Positions 1 through 10,431 of a DNA stretch of 64,000 nucleotides are shown one piece after another. The notes under the pieces were generated by a model. The model was not told the origin of the DNA. It saw only the letters and a program-made list of their open reading frames with translations, and did no database searches. Every line of letters starts with the position of its first letter. Positions within the stretch are counted from its first letter, which is position 1. This DNA comes from Roseobacter sp. (GTDB lineage: Bacteria > Pseudomonadota > Alphaproteobacteria > Rhodobacterales > Rhodobacteraceae): NCBI GenBank assembly GCA_024636495.1, contig JAGXGZ010000006.1, forward strand, positions 1 through 64,000. The letters are read 5' to 3'. The position numbers and the translations under genes are program-made.

Positions 1-162
1 ACGAGACACGGGGCACCAAACGACCCCAACGACCATAAAAAAACTCTAGCAGGTTCATACAGGCACCTCGCTTTCATCAGACCAAGAGATCCGGCGCGCG
101 AGCGAGCAGACATCCCCCCAGGTGGCGCGCGCAGTCGGACTTCCCCGCTCAGGCGGGACGGG
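1..162. other. Left edge, no gene recognised
   Basis: This stretch ahead of the dcw cluster has no convincing open reading frame. It is GC-rich in its second half and leads into a strong hairpin with a T-run on the plus strand, so it may be the tail of a transcript that begins outside the window. I looked for RNase P RNA and tRNA hallmarks and saw none. Confidence 0.4.
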
Positions 163-203
163 CGGCGGGTTGATCAGTGGCAGCAGATCAACCCGCCGTT
201 TTT
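163..203 (+). terminator. Intrinsic terminator upstream of mraZ
   Basis: A perfect 13-bp stem (163-175 pairing with 186-198, left arm CGGCGGGTTGATC) closes a 10-nt loop and is followed by TTTTT at 199-203. It lies about 70 bp ahead of the mraZ start. It either ends a transcript from outside the window, in which case the dcw promoter must sit in the next 70 bp, or acts as an attenuator for mraZ. Confidence 0.85.
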
Positions 204-273
204 ACATCAAACGTCGGGCACCACCGGGGAAATGAAATTCTGGCGCAGACGCGTCGCAGGCAGGGACGTACAC

Positions 274-777
274 GTGAGCCGCAGGTTCAGAGGCGAAAGC
301 CAACACAAGGTCGATACGAAGGGGCGGGTGTCTATCCCAGCCTCTTTTCGTCGTGTGTTGGAAGCCGGTGATCCAAATTGGCAGAACGGCGGCACGCCCG
401 AACTGGTAATCGTTTATGGCGATCACCGCCGCAACTACCTTGAATGCTATACCATGCAGGCCATCGACGAGGTTGACGACAAGATCGACGCCCTCCCGCG
501 CGGCTCGATGGAGCGCAAGATGCTGCAGCGGCTGTTTCACGGTCAATCCTTTCCCACGGCTGTTGATGAAACCGGCCGTCTTGTCTTGCCCGCCAAGCTG
601 CGCAGCAAGATTGACCTGGACGGCGAAGCGTTTTTCATCGCTGCCGGTGATACCTTCCAGATCTGGAAGCCCGAAACCTACGACACCGAGGAAAAGGCCC
701 GCGAAGAGGAATGGCTGGACGATTTGCCAGAAGACTTCGATCCGATGGCCTTCCTGGATGGCAAGCCGGGGGCATAG
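274..777 (+). CDS. mraZ: Transcriptional regulator MraZ
   Basis: This is MraZ, a cytoplasmic DNA-binding protein of the SpoVT/AbrB-like fold that in other bacteria represses the dcw operon it heads. The N-terminus [16 protein letters not shown] and the internal second copy [18 protein letters not shown] show the expected duplicated MraZ domain. I chose the GTG at 274, giving 167 residues; an ATG at 232 in the same frame would add 14 arginine-rich residues (MKFWRRRVAG...) that are not typical of the family. The tail is acidic. It is followed 4 nt later by rsmH. Its own binding sites could not be identified with confidence in the short leader. Confidence 0.93.
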   Translation: MSRRFRGESQHKVDTKGRVSIPASFRRVLEAGDPNWQNGGTPELVIVYGDHRRNYLECYTMQAIDEVDDKIDALPRGSMERKMLQRLFHGQSFPTAVDETGRLVLPAKLRSKIDLDGEAFFIAAGDTFQIWKPETYDTEEKAREEEWLDDLPEDFDPMAFLDGKPGA

Positions 778-781
778 CAAT

Positions 782-1774
782 ATGGCCGCTGTCCCGAAAG
801 CACCCTCCGCCCCCCACACTCCGGTTTTGCTGCGCCCGCTTTTGGCTGCGGTTGCCCCTGTTGAAGGCCGCTGGCTGGATGGAACATTCGGTGCGGGCGG
901 CTATACGCTGGGTCTGCTGGATGCCGGTGCGGCCCAGGTTATCGCCGTTGACCGCGACCCGTTGGCGTTCGAGATGGCAGCCCCTTGGGCGGGGGCTTAT
1001 GGCGACAAGATTTTGATGCAGCAGGGCGTTTTCTCGAAGATGGACACCTATGCGCAGGATCTTGACGGGATCGTGTTGGATCTTGGGGTGTCCTCCATGC
1101 AGCTTGATTTGTCCGAACGCGGCTTTTCCTTCATGCGCGACGGGCCGCTTGATATGCGGATGAGCCAGGATGGCCCCTCGGCTGCGGATATCGTGAACGA
1201 GGCCGAAGAAGAAACCATCGCCAACATCCTGTTCCAATTCGGCGAAGAACGCGCCAGCAGGCGCATCGCCAAAACAATTGTGCGCGCCCGCGAGGAAGCA
1301 CCGATCACAACGACACTGGTGCTGGCGCGTTTGGTGGAAAGCTGCCTGCCGCGCTCGAAACCGGGCCAGTCGCATCCTGCAACCCGCAGTTTTCAAGCAC
1401 TGCGCATCGCGGTGAACAATGAATATGGAGAGCTGTTCGAGGGGCTCATGGCCGCCGAGCGTGCCTTGAAGCCCGGCGGGCAACTGGCCGTTGTGACCTT
1501 TCATTCGGTCGAGGATCGCATGGTGAAACGGTTCCTGACAGCGCGGGCAGGGGCGGGGGGCAACGCCAACCGCTTTGCGCCCGAAGCCGACGTTGCCCCA
1601 CCGCAATTCAAAATCATCAAACGCAAAGCCATTGGTCCTGATGCGCAAGAGCTTGACGAAAACCCGCGCAGCAGATCGGCCAAATTGCGCGTTGCGACCC
1701 GCACCGATGCCCCCGCCGGAACGGTCGATGCGTCATCGCTTGGAATGCCGATGGTCAAAGGATTTATGCTATGA
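782..1774 (+). CDS. rsmH: 16S rRNA (cytosine1402-N4)-methyltransferase RsmH
   Basis: RsmH (MraW) methylates N4 of C1402 in 16S rRNA in the decoding centre using S-adenosylmethionine. The protein is 330 residues from ATG 782, a normal family length. The start [12 protein letters not shown] and the SAM-binding loop GTFGAGGYT (about residues 35-43) followed by VDRDP are characteristic, as are [10 protein letters not shown] and the C-terminal [16 protein letters not shown]. The open frame continues upstream through mraZ in another frame, but the ATG 4 nt after the mraZ stop is the natural start. Its end overlaps ftsL by 4 nt (ATGA). Confidence 0.97.
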   Translation: MAAVPKAPSAPHTPVLLRPLLAAVAPVEGRWLDGTFGAGGYTLGLLDAGAAQVIAVDRDPLAFEMAAPWAGAYGDKILMQQGVFSKMDTYAQDLDGIVLDLGVSSMQLDLSERGFSFMRDGPLDMRMSQDGPSAADIVNEAEEETIANILFQFGEERASRRIAKTIVRAREEAPITTTLVLARLVESCLPRSKPGQSHPATRSFQALRIAVNNEYGELFEGLMAAERALKPGGQLAVVTFHSVEDRMVKRFLTARAGAGGNANRFAPEADVAPPQFKIIKRKAIGPDAQELDENPRSRSAKLRVATRTDAPAGTVDASSLGMPMVKGFML

Positions 1775-2124
1775 GAGCAGTGCTTTACGTCCTGACTACC
1801 TTGTCCGTTATCGGGTTGGCATTTTGGGCATACCGCGAAAACTATGCCACTCAGCAAGCGCTAAGCGATACCGACGATTTGCGCCAGAACATCCGCGAGG
1901 CGCATAGCCGTCTGGCCGTTCTCAAGGCCGAATGGGCCTATCTTAACCGCCCTGACCGCCTGCGTGATCTGGCTGAAATGAATTTCGACCGGCTGGGCCT
2001 GTTGCCACTGCATCCTGACCAGTTCGGCGCAATTGATCAGGTCGGTTATCCGCCGCTGCCGGAATTGCCGCTGTTTGAAATCACAGAAGGCGTCGATGTA
2101 TCCACGATGGAGGCCACAGAATGA
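1771..2124 (+). CDS. ftsL: Cell division protein FtsL
   Basis: This small bitopic protein (117 residues) is FtsL, which with FtsQ and FtsB-type partners scaffolds the septal peptidoglycan synthase. One N-terminal membrane segment (about residues 4-20) is followed by a heptad-like region ([19 protein letters not shown]) and the FtsL-like [15 protein letters not shown] segment. Sequence conservation in the family is low, so position between rsmH and ftsI with 4-nt overlaps at both ends is much of the evidence. Confidence 0.92.
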   Translation: MRAVLYVLTTLSVIGLAFWAYRENYATQQALSDTDDLRQNIREAHSRLAVLKAEWAYLNRPDRLRDLAEMNFDRLGLLPLHPDQFGAIDQVGYPPLPELPLFEITEGVDVSTMEATE

Positions 2125-3908
2125 TCCGTACTCCCCTGCGTCCGCTTGCCCGTATTCTTGAAGCGCGCCAAAAAGGTGAAAACCCGGACGCGATCGAACG
2201 CGAAAACACCCGTATCCGTCACGAACAGATGCGCGACTCCTCGCGCCAGCGCGCCGAAGGGCGATTGCTGGTGTTGGGTGTGTTCTTTTTCTGCGCCTTT
2301 GCTGTTGTCGGCGTACGTATGGGCGTCATGGCAACCACGGACCCGACAGAGCCGCGTGCAGCAGCGCCCGGTTCGGTGATCTCGGCTGCGCGCGCCGATA
2401 TTGTGGACCGCAACGGCAATCTGTTGGCGACAAATTTTGAAACCCACGCGCTTTATGCGCAACCGCATCACATGATCGACCCCGAACGCGCGGCGAGCAA
2501 ACTGCTGGCCGTTTTCCCCGATCTGGACAAAGACCGCCTGCTCAAGGACTTTACCGGCAAGCGCAAGTTCATGTGGATCAAAAAGAAAATCAGCCCTGAA
2601 CAGATGCAGGCCGTGCATGACATCGGTGAGCCGGGCCTGCTGTTTGCGCCACGTGACATGCGCCTTTATCCAAATGGGGCGCTCGCGGCGCATATCATGG
2701 GCGGCGCCAGTTTCGGCAAGGAAGGCGTGCACGGCGCAGAAGTGATCGGCGTTGCGGGCGCGGAAAAGTTTTTTGACGGGTATCTGCGCGACCCTGCCAA
2801 TGGCAACAAACCGCTGGAGCTGTCGCTGGATATGACAGTGCAGGCTGCATCGGAGCGTATTCTTTACGGCGGCATGAAATTGATGAACGCAAAAGGGGCG
2901 ACGTCGGTTTTGATGGATGTCCATACCGGCGAAATCATCAGCGCCGTCTCTTTGCCGTCATTTGATCCCAATGACCGCCCCCATGCCGCGATCACGGGCG
3001 ACGCATCGGATAGCCCGCTTTTTAACCGCTCCGTTCAGGGGGTCTACGAGCTGGGGTCGGTGTTCAAGATTTTTGTTGCAACCCAAGCGATTGATCTGGG
3101 GCTTGTCACGGCGGACACGGTCATTGATACCTCTGGCCCGATGCGGGTTGGCGGCTTTAACATTGGTGAATTTAACAATAAAAACTACGGTAAGCAGACG
3201 GTTACGGGTATTATTACGCACAGTTCCAACCGGGGCTCTGGCCGGCTTGCGCTGATGATTGGTGCCGAACGCCAGCAGGCTTTCCTGAAAAGTCTTGGGT
3301 TTTTTGAGGCAACACCGTTCGAGATCGTAGAAGCTTCGGGTGGCCAGCCGCTCTTGCCAAAACGCTGGGAGGAACTGAGCAGCGTGACGATCTCATACGG
3401 GCATGGGTTGTCTTCCAGCCCAATGCACCTTGCCGCGGGCTATGCCGCGATTGCCAATGGCGGCTATAAAGTCGCTCCTACCTTGCTGAAACAGGACGGC
3501 CCGAAAATGGGCGAGCGGCTGATGTCGGCGCAGGCTGCGTCAGATGCGCGGCTGATGTTGCGCAAAACCGTGAGCGAAGGAACCGCCAGCTTTGCCGACA
3601 TTCCAGGCTATCACGTCGGGGGTAAAACCGGGACGGCTGACAAGCCCGGACCAAGGGGCGGATATTTGGAAGACAAGGTGATCAACACCTTTGCCAGCAT
3701 GTTCCCCGCCCATGATCCTCAATATGTGCTGATCGTGACCTTGGACGAACCGGTTGAAACATCCGGCGAAAAACCGCGCCGCACGGCCGGATGGACAGCC
3801 GTGCCCGTCGCCGCCGAGATGATCCGCCGGATCGCCCCTTTGCTGGGCCTCAGACCAACTGTTGAACCGGGCAGCGTCGCTGATATAACCCTGTCGAGCA
3901 GCAACTGA
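2121..3908 (+). CDS. ftsI: Septal transpeptidase FtsI (PBP3)
   Basis: FtsI is the class B penicillin-binding protein that cross-links septal peptidoglycan in the periplasm. It has 595 residues: a short cytoplasmic tail, one membrane anchor (about 49-70), a dimerisation/pedestal region and the transpeptidase domain. The active-site motifs are visible as S313-V-F-K316, SSN at 368-370 and K502-T-G504. It overlaps ftsL by 4 nt and precedes murE by 16 nt. No key residue is missing. Confidence 0.97.
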   Translation: MIRTPLRPLARILEARQKGENPDAIERENTRIRHEQMRDSSRQRAEGRLLVLGVFFFCAFAVVGVRMGVMATTDPTEPRAAAPGSVISAARADIVDRNGNLLATNFETHALYAQPHHMIDPERAASKLLAVFPDLDKDRLLKDFTGKRKFMWIKKKISPEQMQAVHDIGEPGLLFAPRDMRLYPNGALAAHIMGGASFGKEGVHGAEVIGVAGAEKFFDGYLRDPANGNKPLELSLDMTVQAASERILYGGMKLMNAKGATSVLMDVHTGEIISAVSLPSFDPNDRPHAAITGDASDSPLFNRSVQGVYELGSVFKIFVATQAIDLGLVTADTVIDTSGPMRVGGFNIGEFNNKNYGKQTVTGIITHSSNRGSGRLALMIGAERQQAFLKSLGFFEATPFEIVEASGGQPLLPKRWEELSSVTISYGHGLSSSPMHLAAGYAAIANGGYKVAPTLLKQDGPKMGERLMSAQAASDARLMLRKTVSEGTASFADIPGYHVGGKTGTADKPGPRGGYLEDKVINTFASMFPAHDPQYVLIVTLDEPVETSGEKPRRTAGWTAVPVAAEMIRRIAPLLGLRPTVEPGSVADITLSSSN

Positions 3909-3924
3909 TATAAAGAGCGTCCCC

Positions 3925-5406
3925 ATGGGTACACAGGCCGTCCCCCTATCCTCACTTGGTCTGACTGCAAAGGGCGAGGCAAACCCCCAGATCACCGGCA
4001 TTGCCGTTGACAGCCGTCAAGTCAAAGACGGCTATCTGTTTGCCGCCATGCCCGGCAGCACCGTACACGGGGCCGAATTTATTCAATACGCGCTTCGTAT
4101 GGGGGCCGCCGCTGTGCTGACCGATGCTGCAGGTGCCGTGATTGCCGCCGATGTCATGGCAAAGGCGGGCGTTGCCGTCGTGATCACTGATGCCCCCCGC
4201 GAGGCGCTGTCGCGCTCCGCCGCTTTGTGGTTCGGCGCGCAGCCTGCAACGATGGTTGCGGTGACGGGCACAAATGGGAAAACCTCCGTTAGTACGTTCG
4301 TGCGCCAGATCTGGATTGAGATGGGCCTGTCTGCCGTCAACCTTGGCACCACGGGGGTCGAGGGCGCCTGGACTGCCCCGCTGGCCCACACGACGCCCGA
4401 ACCAATAACGCTGCACCGCGCTTTGGCCGAGGCCACGGCCAACGGCATTACCCATGCCGCGATGGAGGCGTCCTCTCATGGCCTCGACCAGCGCCGCCTT
4501 GATGGGGTGACGTTGAAGGCTGCCGGATTTACCAACTTTACCCAGGATCATCTGGATTACCACGCCACCTTCGAGGCGTATTTCGATGCCAAGGCAGGCC
4601 TGTTCGCCCGCGTCCTGCCCGAGGACGGCACGGCGGTAATCAATATCGACGACCCAAAAGGCATCGACATGGCCGCCATCGCCCGCGCGCGCGGCTGCGA
4701 AGTTATCGCATTGGGCCGGGACGGCGGGGATCTGCATCTGACGGGGCAACGCTTTGACGCCACGGGGCAAGATTTGCGCTTTGAATGGCGCGGCAAGACC
4801 TATCAAAAACGGCTAAATTTGATTGGCGGGTTTCAGGCGGATAATGTGCTGTTGGCCTGCGGGCTGTTGATCGCTTGCGGGGCCAAGCCGGCAGATGTGT
4901 TCGACACGATCCCGCATCTGACGACCGTGCGCGGCCGCATGCAACTGGCCGCGACCCGCGACAATGGCGCTGCTGTATTTGTGGATTACGCCCATACACC
5001 CGATGCGATTGCCACCGCGCTGCAGGCCATGCGCCCCCATGTGATGGGACGGCTTGTGGCGATTGTGGGCGCTGGCGGCGACCGCGACACCACCAAGCGG
5101 CCCTTGATGGGGCAGGCGGCGGCGGCCCATGCGGATCAGGTGTTTGTCACGGATGATAACCCGCGATCCGAAGACCCGGCCCTAATTCGCGCCGCCGTGA
5201 TGGCAGGTGCGCCCGAGGCGACCGAAGTCGGTGACCGCGCCGAGGCGATCTTGCGCGGGGTCGATGCCATCGGCCCCGGTGATGCGTTGTTGATCGCTGG
5301 CAAGGGGCACGAGACCGGGCAAACCATTGGCGATGATGTCTTGCCGTTTGATGATGTGGAACAGGCCAGCCTTGCCGTGGCGGCGCTGGACGGGAGGTTA
5401 ACATGA
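3925..5406 (+). CDS. murE: UDP-MurNAc-tripeptide synthetase MurE
   Basis: MurE adds the third stem-peptide residue to UDP-MurNAc-L-Ala-D-Glu with ATP in the cytoplasm. The P-loop GTNGKT lies at 115-120 and the substrate-specificity motif DNPR at 411-414. DNPR is the known signature for meso-diaminopimelate rather than lysine, so the peptidoglycan is inferred to be DAP type. Length (493) is normal. It overlaps murF by 4 nt. Confidence 0.97.
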   Translation: MGTQAVPLSSLGLTAKGEANPQITGIAVDSRQVKDGYLFAAMPGSTVHGAEFIQYALRMGAAAVLTDAAGAVIAADVMAKAGVAVVITDAPREALSRSAALWFGAQPATMVAVTGTNGKTSVSTFVRQIWIEMGLSAVNLGTTGVEGAWTAPLAHTTPEPITLHRALAEATANGITHAAMEASSHGLDQRRLDGVTLKAAGFTNFTQDHLDYHATFEAYFDAKAGLFARVLPEDGTAVINIDDPKGIDMAAIARARGCEVIALGRDGGDLHLTGQRFDATGQDLRFEWRGKTYQKRLNLIGGFQADNVLLACGLLIACGAKPADVFDTIPHLTTVRGRMQLAATRDNGAAVFVDYAHTPDAIATALQAMRPHVMGRLVAIVGAGGDRDTTKRPLMGQAAAAHADQVFVTDDNPRSEDPALIRAAVMAGAPEATEVGDRAEAILRGVDAIGPGDALLIAGKGHETGQTIGDDVLPFDDVEQASLAVAALDGRLT

Positions 5407-6839
5407 GCTTGTGGACAGCAGCAGAGGCAGCCGCCGCAACGGGGGGCCGTGCGGTGGGCGATTGGGCCTGCAACGGCGTGTCGATTGACACCCGCACGAT
5501 CGCGGCAGGCGATTTGTTCGTGGCGCTGAAAGACGTGCGTGACGGTCATGATTTTGTCGCCATGGCGTTGGAAAAAGGGGCCGGGGCCGCACTGGTATCT
5601 CGCATCCCAGAAGGTGTTGCAGATGATGCGCCTTTGTTGATCGTGGAGGATGTGCTCAAGGGGCTAGAGGCGCTAGGTGCCGCCGCGCGCGCGCGCACCA
5701 AAGCCAAGGTCGTGGCGGTCACGGGCAGCGTCGGCAAAACCTCGACCAAAGAAATGCTGCTGGCGATTTTCGCGGATCAAGGCCGCGCCCATGCGTCGGT
5801 TGACAGCTACAACAACCACTGGGGCGTGCCGCTGACACTGGCGCGGATGCCCGTCGATACCGAATTTGCCGTGATCGAGATCGGCATGAACCACCCCGGA
5901 GAAATCTCTCCGCTCGCGATCCTGACCCGGCCTGACGCGGCCATGGTCACCACCGTCGCCGCCGTGCATCTGGCGGCGTTCGATGATGTGGCAGGGATAG
6001 CCGTGGAAAAAGCCGCGATCTTTGACGGGCTGCAACCGGGGGGCGTCGCGGTGATCAACGCCGATATTGATCATGCGGCGATTTTGATGGCCAAAGCGGT
6101 GGACCGCCGCCTGCGCGACATCGAATTCGGGGTGAACGCCTATCACTTCAAGCTGAAAGATGTGCAGGTTCAGGGCGATACAACCGTGGTGCAGGCGGAT
6201 GCAGATGGCACGCCCTTGCTGTTCAAGATCGGCACACCTGGGCGACATTTCGCGATGAACGCGCTTGGCGCGCTCGCGATTGCGCAGGCCATGGGGGCTG
6301 ATCTGGCGCTGGCGGCGGCGTCCTTGGGGCGCTGGACGCCCTACAAGGGGCGCGGTGTACGCGAGGTGATCCATCTGGACACAGTCGACACCCATCTGAC
6401 GCTGAACCTGATCGACGACAGCTATAACGCCAATCCGACCTCAATGGCCGCAGCCCTTGAGGTGCTGGCGGCCTCTGAGGTTACCCATGATATCGGTCGC
6501 GTCAGTAAAGGCCGACGCATCGCCTATCTGGGCGACATGAAGGAATTAGGGAGCGATGAAATCGCGCTGCACGCAGGGCTTGCCCATCTTAAGGCGACCA
6601 AACAGCTTGATCTAATCCATTGCATTGGTCCGTTGATGCGGTCGCTTTATGATCTGCTTCCGGCCCATCAACGAGGCGAATGGGCGGCGACGTCTGCTGA
6701 ACTTCTTCCGGGTTTGTCCAGCCATCTGGACAGTGGCGATGTCGTGCTGGCCAAGGGATCATTGTCAATGAAACTGGGCCTTATCGTTGACGCGATCCGT
6801 AAAATGGGCCATCCGGTCACAAATGTAGATGCGGGCTGA
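5403..6839 (+). CDS. murF: UDP-MurNAc-tripeptide D-Ala-D-Ala ligase MurF
   Basis: MurF joins D-alanyl-D-alanine to UDP-MurNAc-tripeptide. The Mur ligase P-loop GSVGKT is at 108-113, followed by SYNNHWGVPLTLA, EIGMNHPGEI and the DDSYNANP segment typical of MurF. The 478-residue protein starts with an ATG overlapping the murE stop. The mraY gene follows after 32 nt. Confidence 0.97.
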   Translation: MSLWTAAEAAAATGGRAVGDWACNGVSIDTRTIAAGDLFVALKDVRDGHDFVAMALEKGAGAALVSRIPEGVADDAPLLIVEDVLKGLEALGAAARARTKAKVVAVTGSVGKTSTKEMLLAIFADQGRAHASVDSYNNHWGVPLTLARMPVDTEFAVIEIGMNHPGEISPLAILTRPDAAMVTTVAAVHLAAFDDVAGIAVEKAAIFDGLQPGGVAVINADIDHAAILMAKAVDRRLRDIEFGVNAYHFKLKDVQVQGDTTVVQADADGTPLLFKIGTPGRHFAMNALGALAIAQAMGADLALAAASLGRWTPYKGRGVREVIHLDTVDTHLTLNLIDDSYNANPTSMAAALEVLAASEVTHDIGRVSKGRRIAYLGDMKELGSDEIALHAGLAHLKATKQLDLIHCIGPLMRSLYDLLPAHQRGEWAATSAELLPGLSSHLDSGDVVLAKGSLSMKLGLIVDAIRKMGHPVTNVDAG

Positions 6840-6871
6840 GGCCCACAAGATTTTGAGTAAGGACGCAAAGA

Positions 6872-7954
6872 ATGCTCTATTGGTTGACACTTTTGTCGGA
6901 CGGCGGCGATTTCTTCAACCTTTTCCGGTACATCACCTTTCGGGCGGGCGGCGCGTTCCTGACAGCCCTTGTGTTTGGTTTCCTGTTCGGCAAGCCGTTG
7001 ATCGCTGTGCTGCGCAAACGCCAAGGGAAAGGCCAGCCCATTCGCGACGACGGCCCCGAGGGGCATTTCGTCAAAGCGGGCACACCAACCATGGGCGGGT
7101 TGCTGATTGTAGGGGCCTTGTTGACGTCCACATTGCTTTGGGCGCGGCTGGATAATCCGTTTATCTGGATGGTGCTTTTCGTCACGATGAGCTTTGCCGC
7201 CATCGGTTTTGCGGATGATTATGCCAAAGTGAGCAAGCAAACGACGGCAGGCGTGTCCAGCAAACTGCGGTTGTTGCTGGGGTTTGCCATTGCCGGGATC
7301 GCCGCAGTTTGGGCGGCGCAATACCACCCAGCCGAGCTGCAAAACCAATTGGCGCTGCCGGTGTTCAAGGACACGCTGATCAACCTTGGCTATTTGTTCG
7401 TGCCGTTTTCGATCATCGTGATCGTGGGATCAGCCAATGCCGTGAACCTGACGGATGGGTTGGACGGATTGGCGATCATGCCGGTGATGATCGCGGCGGG
7501 GGCCTTGGGCGTGATTGCCTATGCGGTGGGGCGTGTTGACTTTACCGACTATCTGGATGTGCATTACGTGCCGGGAACGGGTGAGATTTTGATCTTTACC
7601 GCGGGTATCTTTGGCGGTGGTTTGGGCTTTTTGTGGTACAATGCCCCGCCTGCGGCTGTGTTTATGGGCGACACCGGGTCGCTGGCTCTTGGCGGTGCTT
7701 TGGGTGCCATTGCGGTGGCCACTAAACACGAGCTGGTGTTGGCCATCGTGGGCGGTCTGTTTGTGGTCGAGGCGCTATCGGTGATCATTCAGGTGCTCTA
7801 TTTTAAACGCACCGGCAAGCGGGTGTTTTTGATGGCACCGATCCACCATCACTATGAGAAAAAGGGCTGGGCTGAGCCCCAAATCGTGATCCGTTTCTGG
7901 ATTATTTCGTTAATCTTGGCGATGATCGGACTGGCGACTTTGAAAGTTCGGTGA
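6872..7954 (+). CDS. mraY: Phospho-MurNAc-pentapeptide translocase MraY
   Basis: MraY is the integral membrane enzyme that transfers phospho-MurNAc-pentapeptide to undecaprenyl phosphate, giving lipid I. The protein is 360 residues with about ten membrane segments. Catalytic landmarks are D115-D116 in FADDYAK, D195 in [10 protein letters not shown]267 in MGDTGS and the late [10 protein letters not shown] motif. It ends the first forward block of the cluster; the next gene (glsA) is on the opposite strand. Confidence 0.97.
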   Translation: MLYWLTLLSDGGDFFNLFRYITFRAGGAFLTALVFGFLFGKPLIAVLRKRQGKGQPIRDDGPEGHFVKAGTPTMGGLLIVGALLTSTLLWARLDNPFIWMVLFVTMSFAAIGFADDYAKVSKQTTAGVSSKLRLLLGFAIAGIAAVWAAQYHPAELQNQLALPVFKDTLINLGYLFVPFSIIVIVGSANAVNLTDGLDGLAIMPVMIAAGALGVIAYAVGRVDFTDYLDVHYVPGTGEILIFTAGIFGGGLGFLWYNAPPAAVFMGDTGSLALGGALGAIAVATKHELVLAIVGGLFVVEALSVIIQVLYFKRTGKRVFLMAPIHHHYEKKGWAEPQIVIRFWIISLILAMIGLATLKVR

Positions 7955-7977
7955 TCGTGCCATTGGTTTATTAAACC

Positions 7978-8071
7978 AAGGCATCGCCTGCGGCGGGCGG
8001 GCTAGGGGGCCAGCCCCCATCGGCCCTGTGGGCCGATTCCCCCGGAGTTTATTTGGCAAAATGAAACGAGT
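7978..8071. repeat. Hairpin-plus-tail intergenic repeat, copy A
   Basis: Two perfect hairpins sit side by side: GGGGGC/GCCCCC (8005-8010 with 8013-8018) and ATCGGCCC/GGGCCGAT (8019-8026 with 8030-8037). They are followed by CCCCCGGAGTTTATTTGG and CAAAATGAAA. The tail is nearly identical to copy D at 50.67-50.71 kb. It separates the convergent ends of mraY and glsA and may act as a bidirectional transcription end. Confidence 0.7.
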
Positions 8072-8983
8072 TTAGAAGATGGACCAGTTCATGGTGCGCG
8101 CAAGTTGGGCCATGGCTTCGGTGCCTTTTAGGCTGTTGCCGTAGCGGTTTAGGCCGGGCGACCAGACGGCGATGCTGGCTTTGCCCGGCACGATGGCAAG
8201 GATGCCGCCGCCGACGCCGGATTTGGCGGGCAGGCCCACGCGGTAGGCGAAATCACCCGATCCGTCGTAGTGGCCGCAGGTCAGCATCAGCGCGTTCAAC
8301 CGGCGAATACGTTGTGGCAGGATCAGGCGCGGCAGTTTTGCGGTTTCGATCAGAAATCGGCCCGACATGGCGAGTTGGCGGGCCGACATTTCAATCGCAC
8401 AGTGGTGGAAATAGGTGCCGAGGGTTTTTTCGGGCGCGTTATTGAGGTTGCCGCAGGAGGCAAGGAAGTGGGCCAGCGCGAAGTTGCGGTGGCCGTGGGC
8501 CTTTTCGGAGGCGGCGACGGCATGGTTAATGTGGATATCGTCATCCCCAGCGGCGGCGCGGATGAATTGCAGGATTTCGGCCAGGGTTTCGCGTGGCGCA
8601 CGGCCAGTGAGGATTTCATCGGTGGTGACGATGGCACCCGCGTTGATGAAGGGGTTGCGCGGGCGCCCCGCCTCTTGTTCGAGTTGGACAATGGAGTTGA
8701 ACGCCTTGCCCGACGGTTCGCGCCCCACACGGCGCCAAAGTTGGTCGCCCGAGCGGCCCAATGCGATGGCCAGCGTGAAAACCTTGGTGATGGATTGCAC
8801 TGAAAACGGCGTATCGGCATCGCCAGCTGTAAAGGTGTCACCGTCAGCCGTTGTCACCGCGATGGCAAATTGCGCGGGGTCAATATGGGCAAGTTCGGGA
8901 ATATAGCTGGCCACGGCACCCCAGTCGTTGTCGCGGCGCATGTCGTCGTTGAGCTGGGCTAGAATATCTGGCAGAGGGGGCAT
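8072..8983 (-). CDS. glsA: Glutaminase A
   Basis: This 303-residue protein is a serine-dependent beta-lactamase-fold glutaminase, hydrolysing glutamine to glutamate and ammonia in the cytoplasm. The catalytic SxxK motif is S64-I-T-K67 ([13 protein letters not shown]), and the segments [11 protein letters not shown] and [11 protein letters not shown] are family signatures. It is on the reverse strand between mraY and murD, an insertion into the otherwise collinear dcw cluster. Its start lies only 46 bp from the divergent murD start, so the two share a very short promoter region. Confidence 0.95.
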   Translation of the reverse strand: MPPLPDILAQLNDDMRRDNDWGAVASYIPELAHIDPAQFAIAVTTADGDTFTAGDADTPFSVQSITKVFTLAIALGRSGDQLWRRVGREPSGKAFNSIVQLEQEAGRPRNPFINAGAIVTTDEILTGRAPRETLAEILQFIRAAAGDDDIHINHAVAASEKAHGHRNFALAHFLASCGNLNNAPEKTLGTYFHHCAIEMSARQLAMSGRFLIETAKLPRLILPQRIRRLNALMLTCGHYDGSGDFAYRVGLPAKSGVGGGILAIVPGKASIAVWSPGLNRYGNSLKGTEAMAQLARTMNWSIF

Positions 8984-9029
8984 GGTACGCTCCGGACATT
9001 TTCAGGGCATCGCTAGCAGGAGATCGGAC

Positions 9030-10424
9030 ATGATACCAGTTCAGGGTTTAGAAGGCGCGAAGGTGGCAGTCTTGGGTCTGGGCCGGTCGGGCCTGAGTGC
9101 GGCGCGGGCGCTGAAAGAGGGCGGGGCAGAGCCGATCTGTTGGGATGACAACCCTGCCGCCCGCGAAAAGGCGTTGGCCGAAGGGTTTGCATGTACGGAT
9201 TTGCTAAAAGCCGACGCCTTTGATGAGATCGCGCGTCTGATCGTCAGCCCCGGTATTCCGCATCTTTATCCCGCACCCAACCCTGTGATTGTAGCCGCGC
9301 AGGACGCGGGCGTGGCGGTGGATAACGATATTGGTTTGTTTTTCCAAAGCTTTGCCACTCAGGATTGGGACGATTTCGACCAGATCCCCAAGATTATTGC
9401 GATCACAGGGTCGAACGGGAAATCCACCACCTCGGCTTTGATCCACCACATCTTGAAACACGCTGGCCGTCCGACGCAGTTGGCGGGAAATATCGGGCGC
9501 GGGGTGCTGGACATCGAGCCTGCGATTGATGGCGAGGTCGTGGTGCTTGAGCTGTCAAGCTATCAGACCGATCTGGCGCGTAATCTGACGCCAGACATTG
9601 CGGTCTTTACCAACCTGAGCCCTGATCATCTGGACCGCCATGCGGGCTTGGGGGGATATTTTGCAGCAAAGCGGCGGCTGTTTGCCGAAGGCGGGCCTGA
9701 CCGCGCGGTGATCGGCGTGGATGAGGCAGAGGGGCGCTTTCTGGCTGGGCAACTGTCTGAGGGCGCGGCCGATGACCGGGTGATCCGCGTGTCGGTGGAC
9801 CGCAAACTAAGCGGGCCGGGATGGCTGGTGTTTGCGCGAAAAGGTTTTTTATCGGAATACCGAAAGGGCAAGCAGGTCGGGTCGATTGACTTGCGCAAGG
9901 TGGCAGGATTGCCCGGCGCGCATAACCATCAAAATGCCTGTGCGGCCTACGCGGCGTGCCGGTCACTGGGCTTTGCGCCCAAGGTGATCGAGGCCGCGTT
10001 CCATTCTTTTGGGGGCTTACCGCATCGCAGTCAGACCATCGGCGAGACGCGCGGAATCAGGTTTGTGAACGACAGCAAGGCCACAAACGTCGATAGTGCG
10101 GTGAAAGCTGTCGCGGCCTTTGAAAACATCCGCTGGATCTGTGGCGGGCTTGAGAAGGACGGTGGTTTAGGGGCTTTGACCGGGCCTTTGCCCACGGTGC
10201 GCAAGGCCTATGTGATCGGGCGCGAGGCGGCGCAGTTTGCCATGAAGCTGGGCGTTGAGGCCGAGGTGTGCGGGACCATGGAGGTGGCCGTGGCGCGCGC
10301 TGTGGCCGAGGCCGAGGCGGGGGATGTCGTGCTGTTGGCCCCTGCGGCGGCGAGCTTTGATCAATATGACAGCTTCGAGCGGCGGGGGGATGATTTCGTT
10401 GCTCAGGTGCAGAAGTTTTTGTGA
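9030..10424 (+). CDS. murD: UDP-MurNAc-L-alanine:D-glutamate ligase MurD
   Basis: MurD adds D-glutamate to UDP-MurNAc-L-alanine. The N-terminal [10 protein letters not shown] nucleotide-binding loop, the P-loop GSNGKS at 127-132 and VNDSKATN in the third domain identify it. I chose ATG 9030 (464 residues), which has an AGGAG-type ribosome binding site 7-8 nt upstream and gives the usual N-terminus; an earlier in-frame start at 8928 would run into glsA. Being flanked by reverse-strand genes on both sides, it probably forms its own transcription unit. Confidence 0.96.
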   Translation: MIPVQGLEGAKVAVLGLGRSGLSAARALKEGGAEPICWDDNPAAREKALAEGFACTDLLKADAFDEIARLIVSPGIPHLYPAPNPVIVAAQDAGVAVDNDIGLFFQSFATQDWDDFDQIPKIIAITGSNGKSTTSALIHHILKHAGRPTQLAGNIGRGVLDIEPAIDGEVVVLELSSYQTDLARNLTPDIAVFTNLSPDHLDRHAGLGGYFAAKRRLFAEGGPDRAVIGVDEAEGRFLAGQLSEGAADDRVIRVSVDRKLSGPGWLVFARKGFLSEYRKGKQVGSIDLRKVAGLPGAHNHQNACAAYAACRSLGFAPKVIEAAFHSFGGLPHRSQTIGETRGIRFVNDSKATNVDSAVKAVAAFENIRWICGGLEKDGGLGALTGPLPTVRKAYVIGREAAQFAMKLGVEAEVCGTMEVAVARAVAEAEAGDVVLLAPAAASFDQYDSFERRGDDFVAQVQKFL

Positions 10425-10431
10425 GGTGGCA

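Noticed and set aside
1..203. Possible RNase P RNA 3' part before mraZ
   Set aside because: The terminator fits an RNA gene, but the conserved ACAGAA and GGCTTA-type 3' elements of RNase P RNA are not present in the visible stretch.
202..819. 205-residue reverse frame over mraZ
   Set aside because: It is an antisense shadow with no family features; mraZ on the plus strand is clear.
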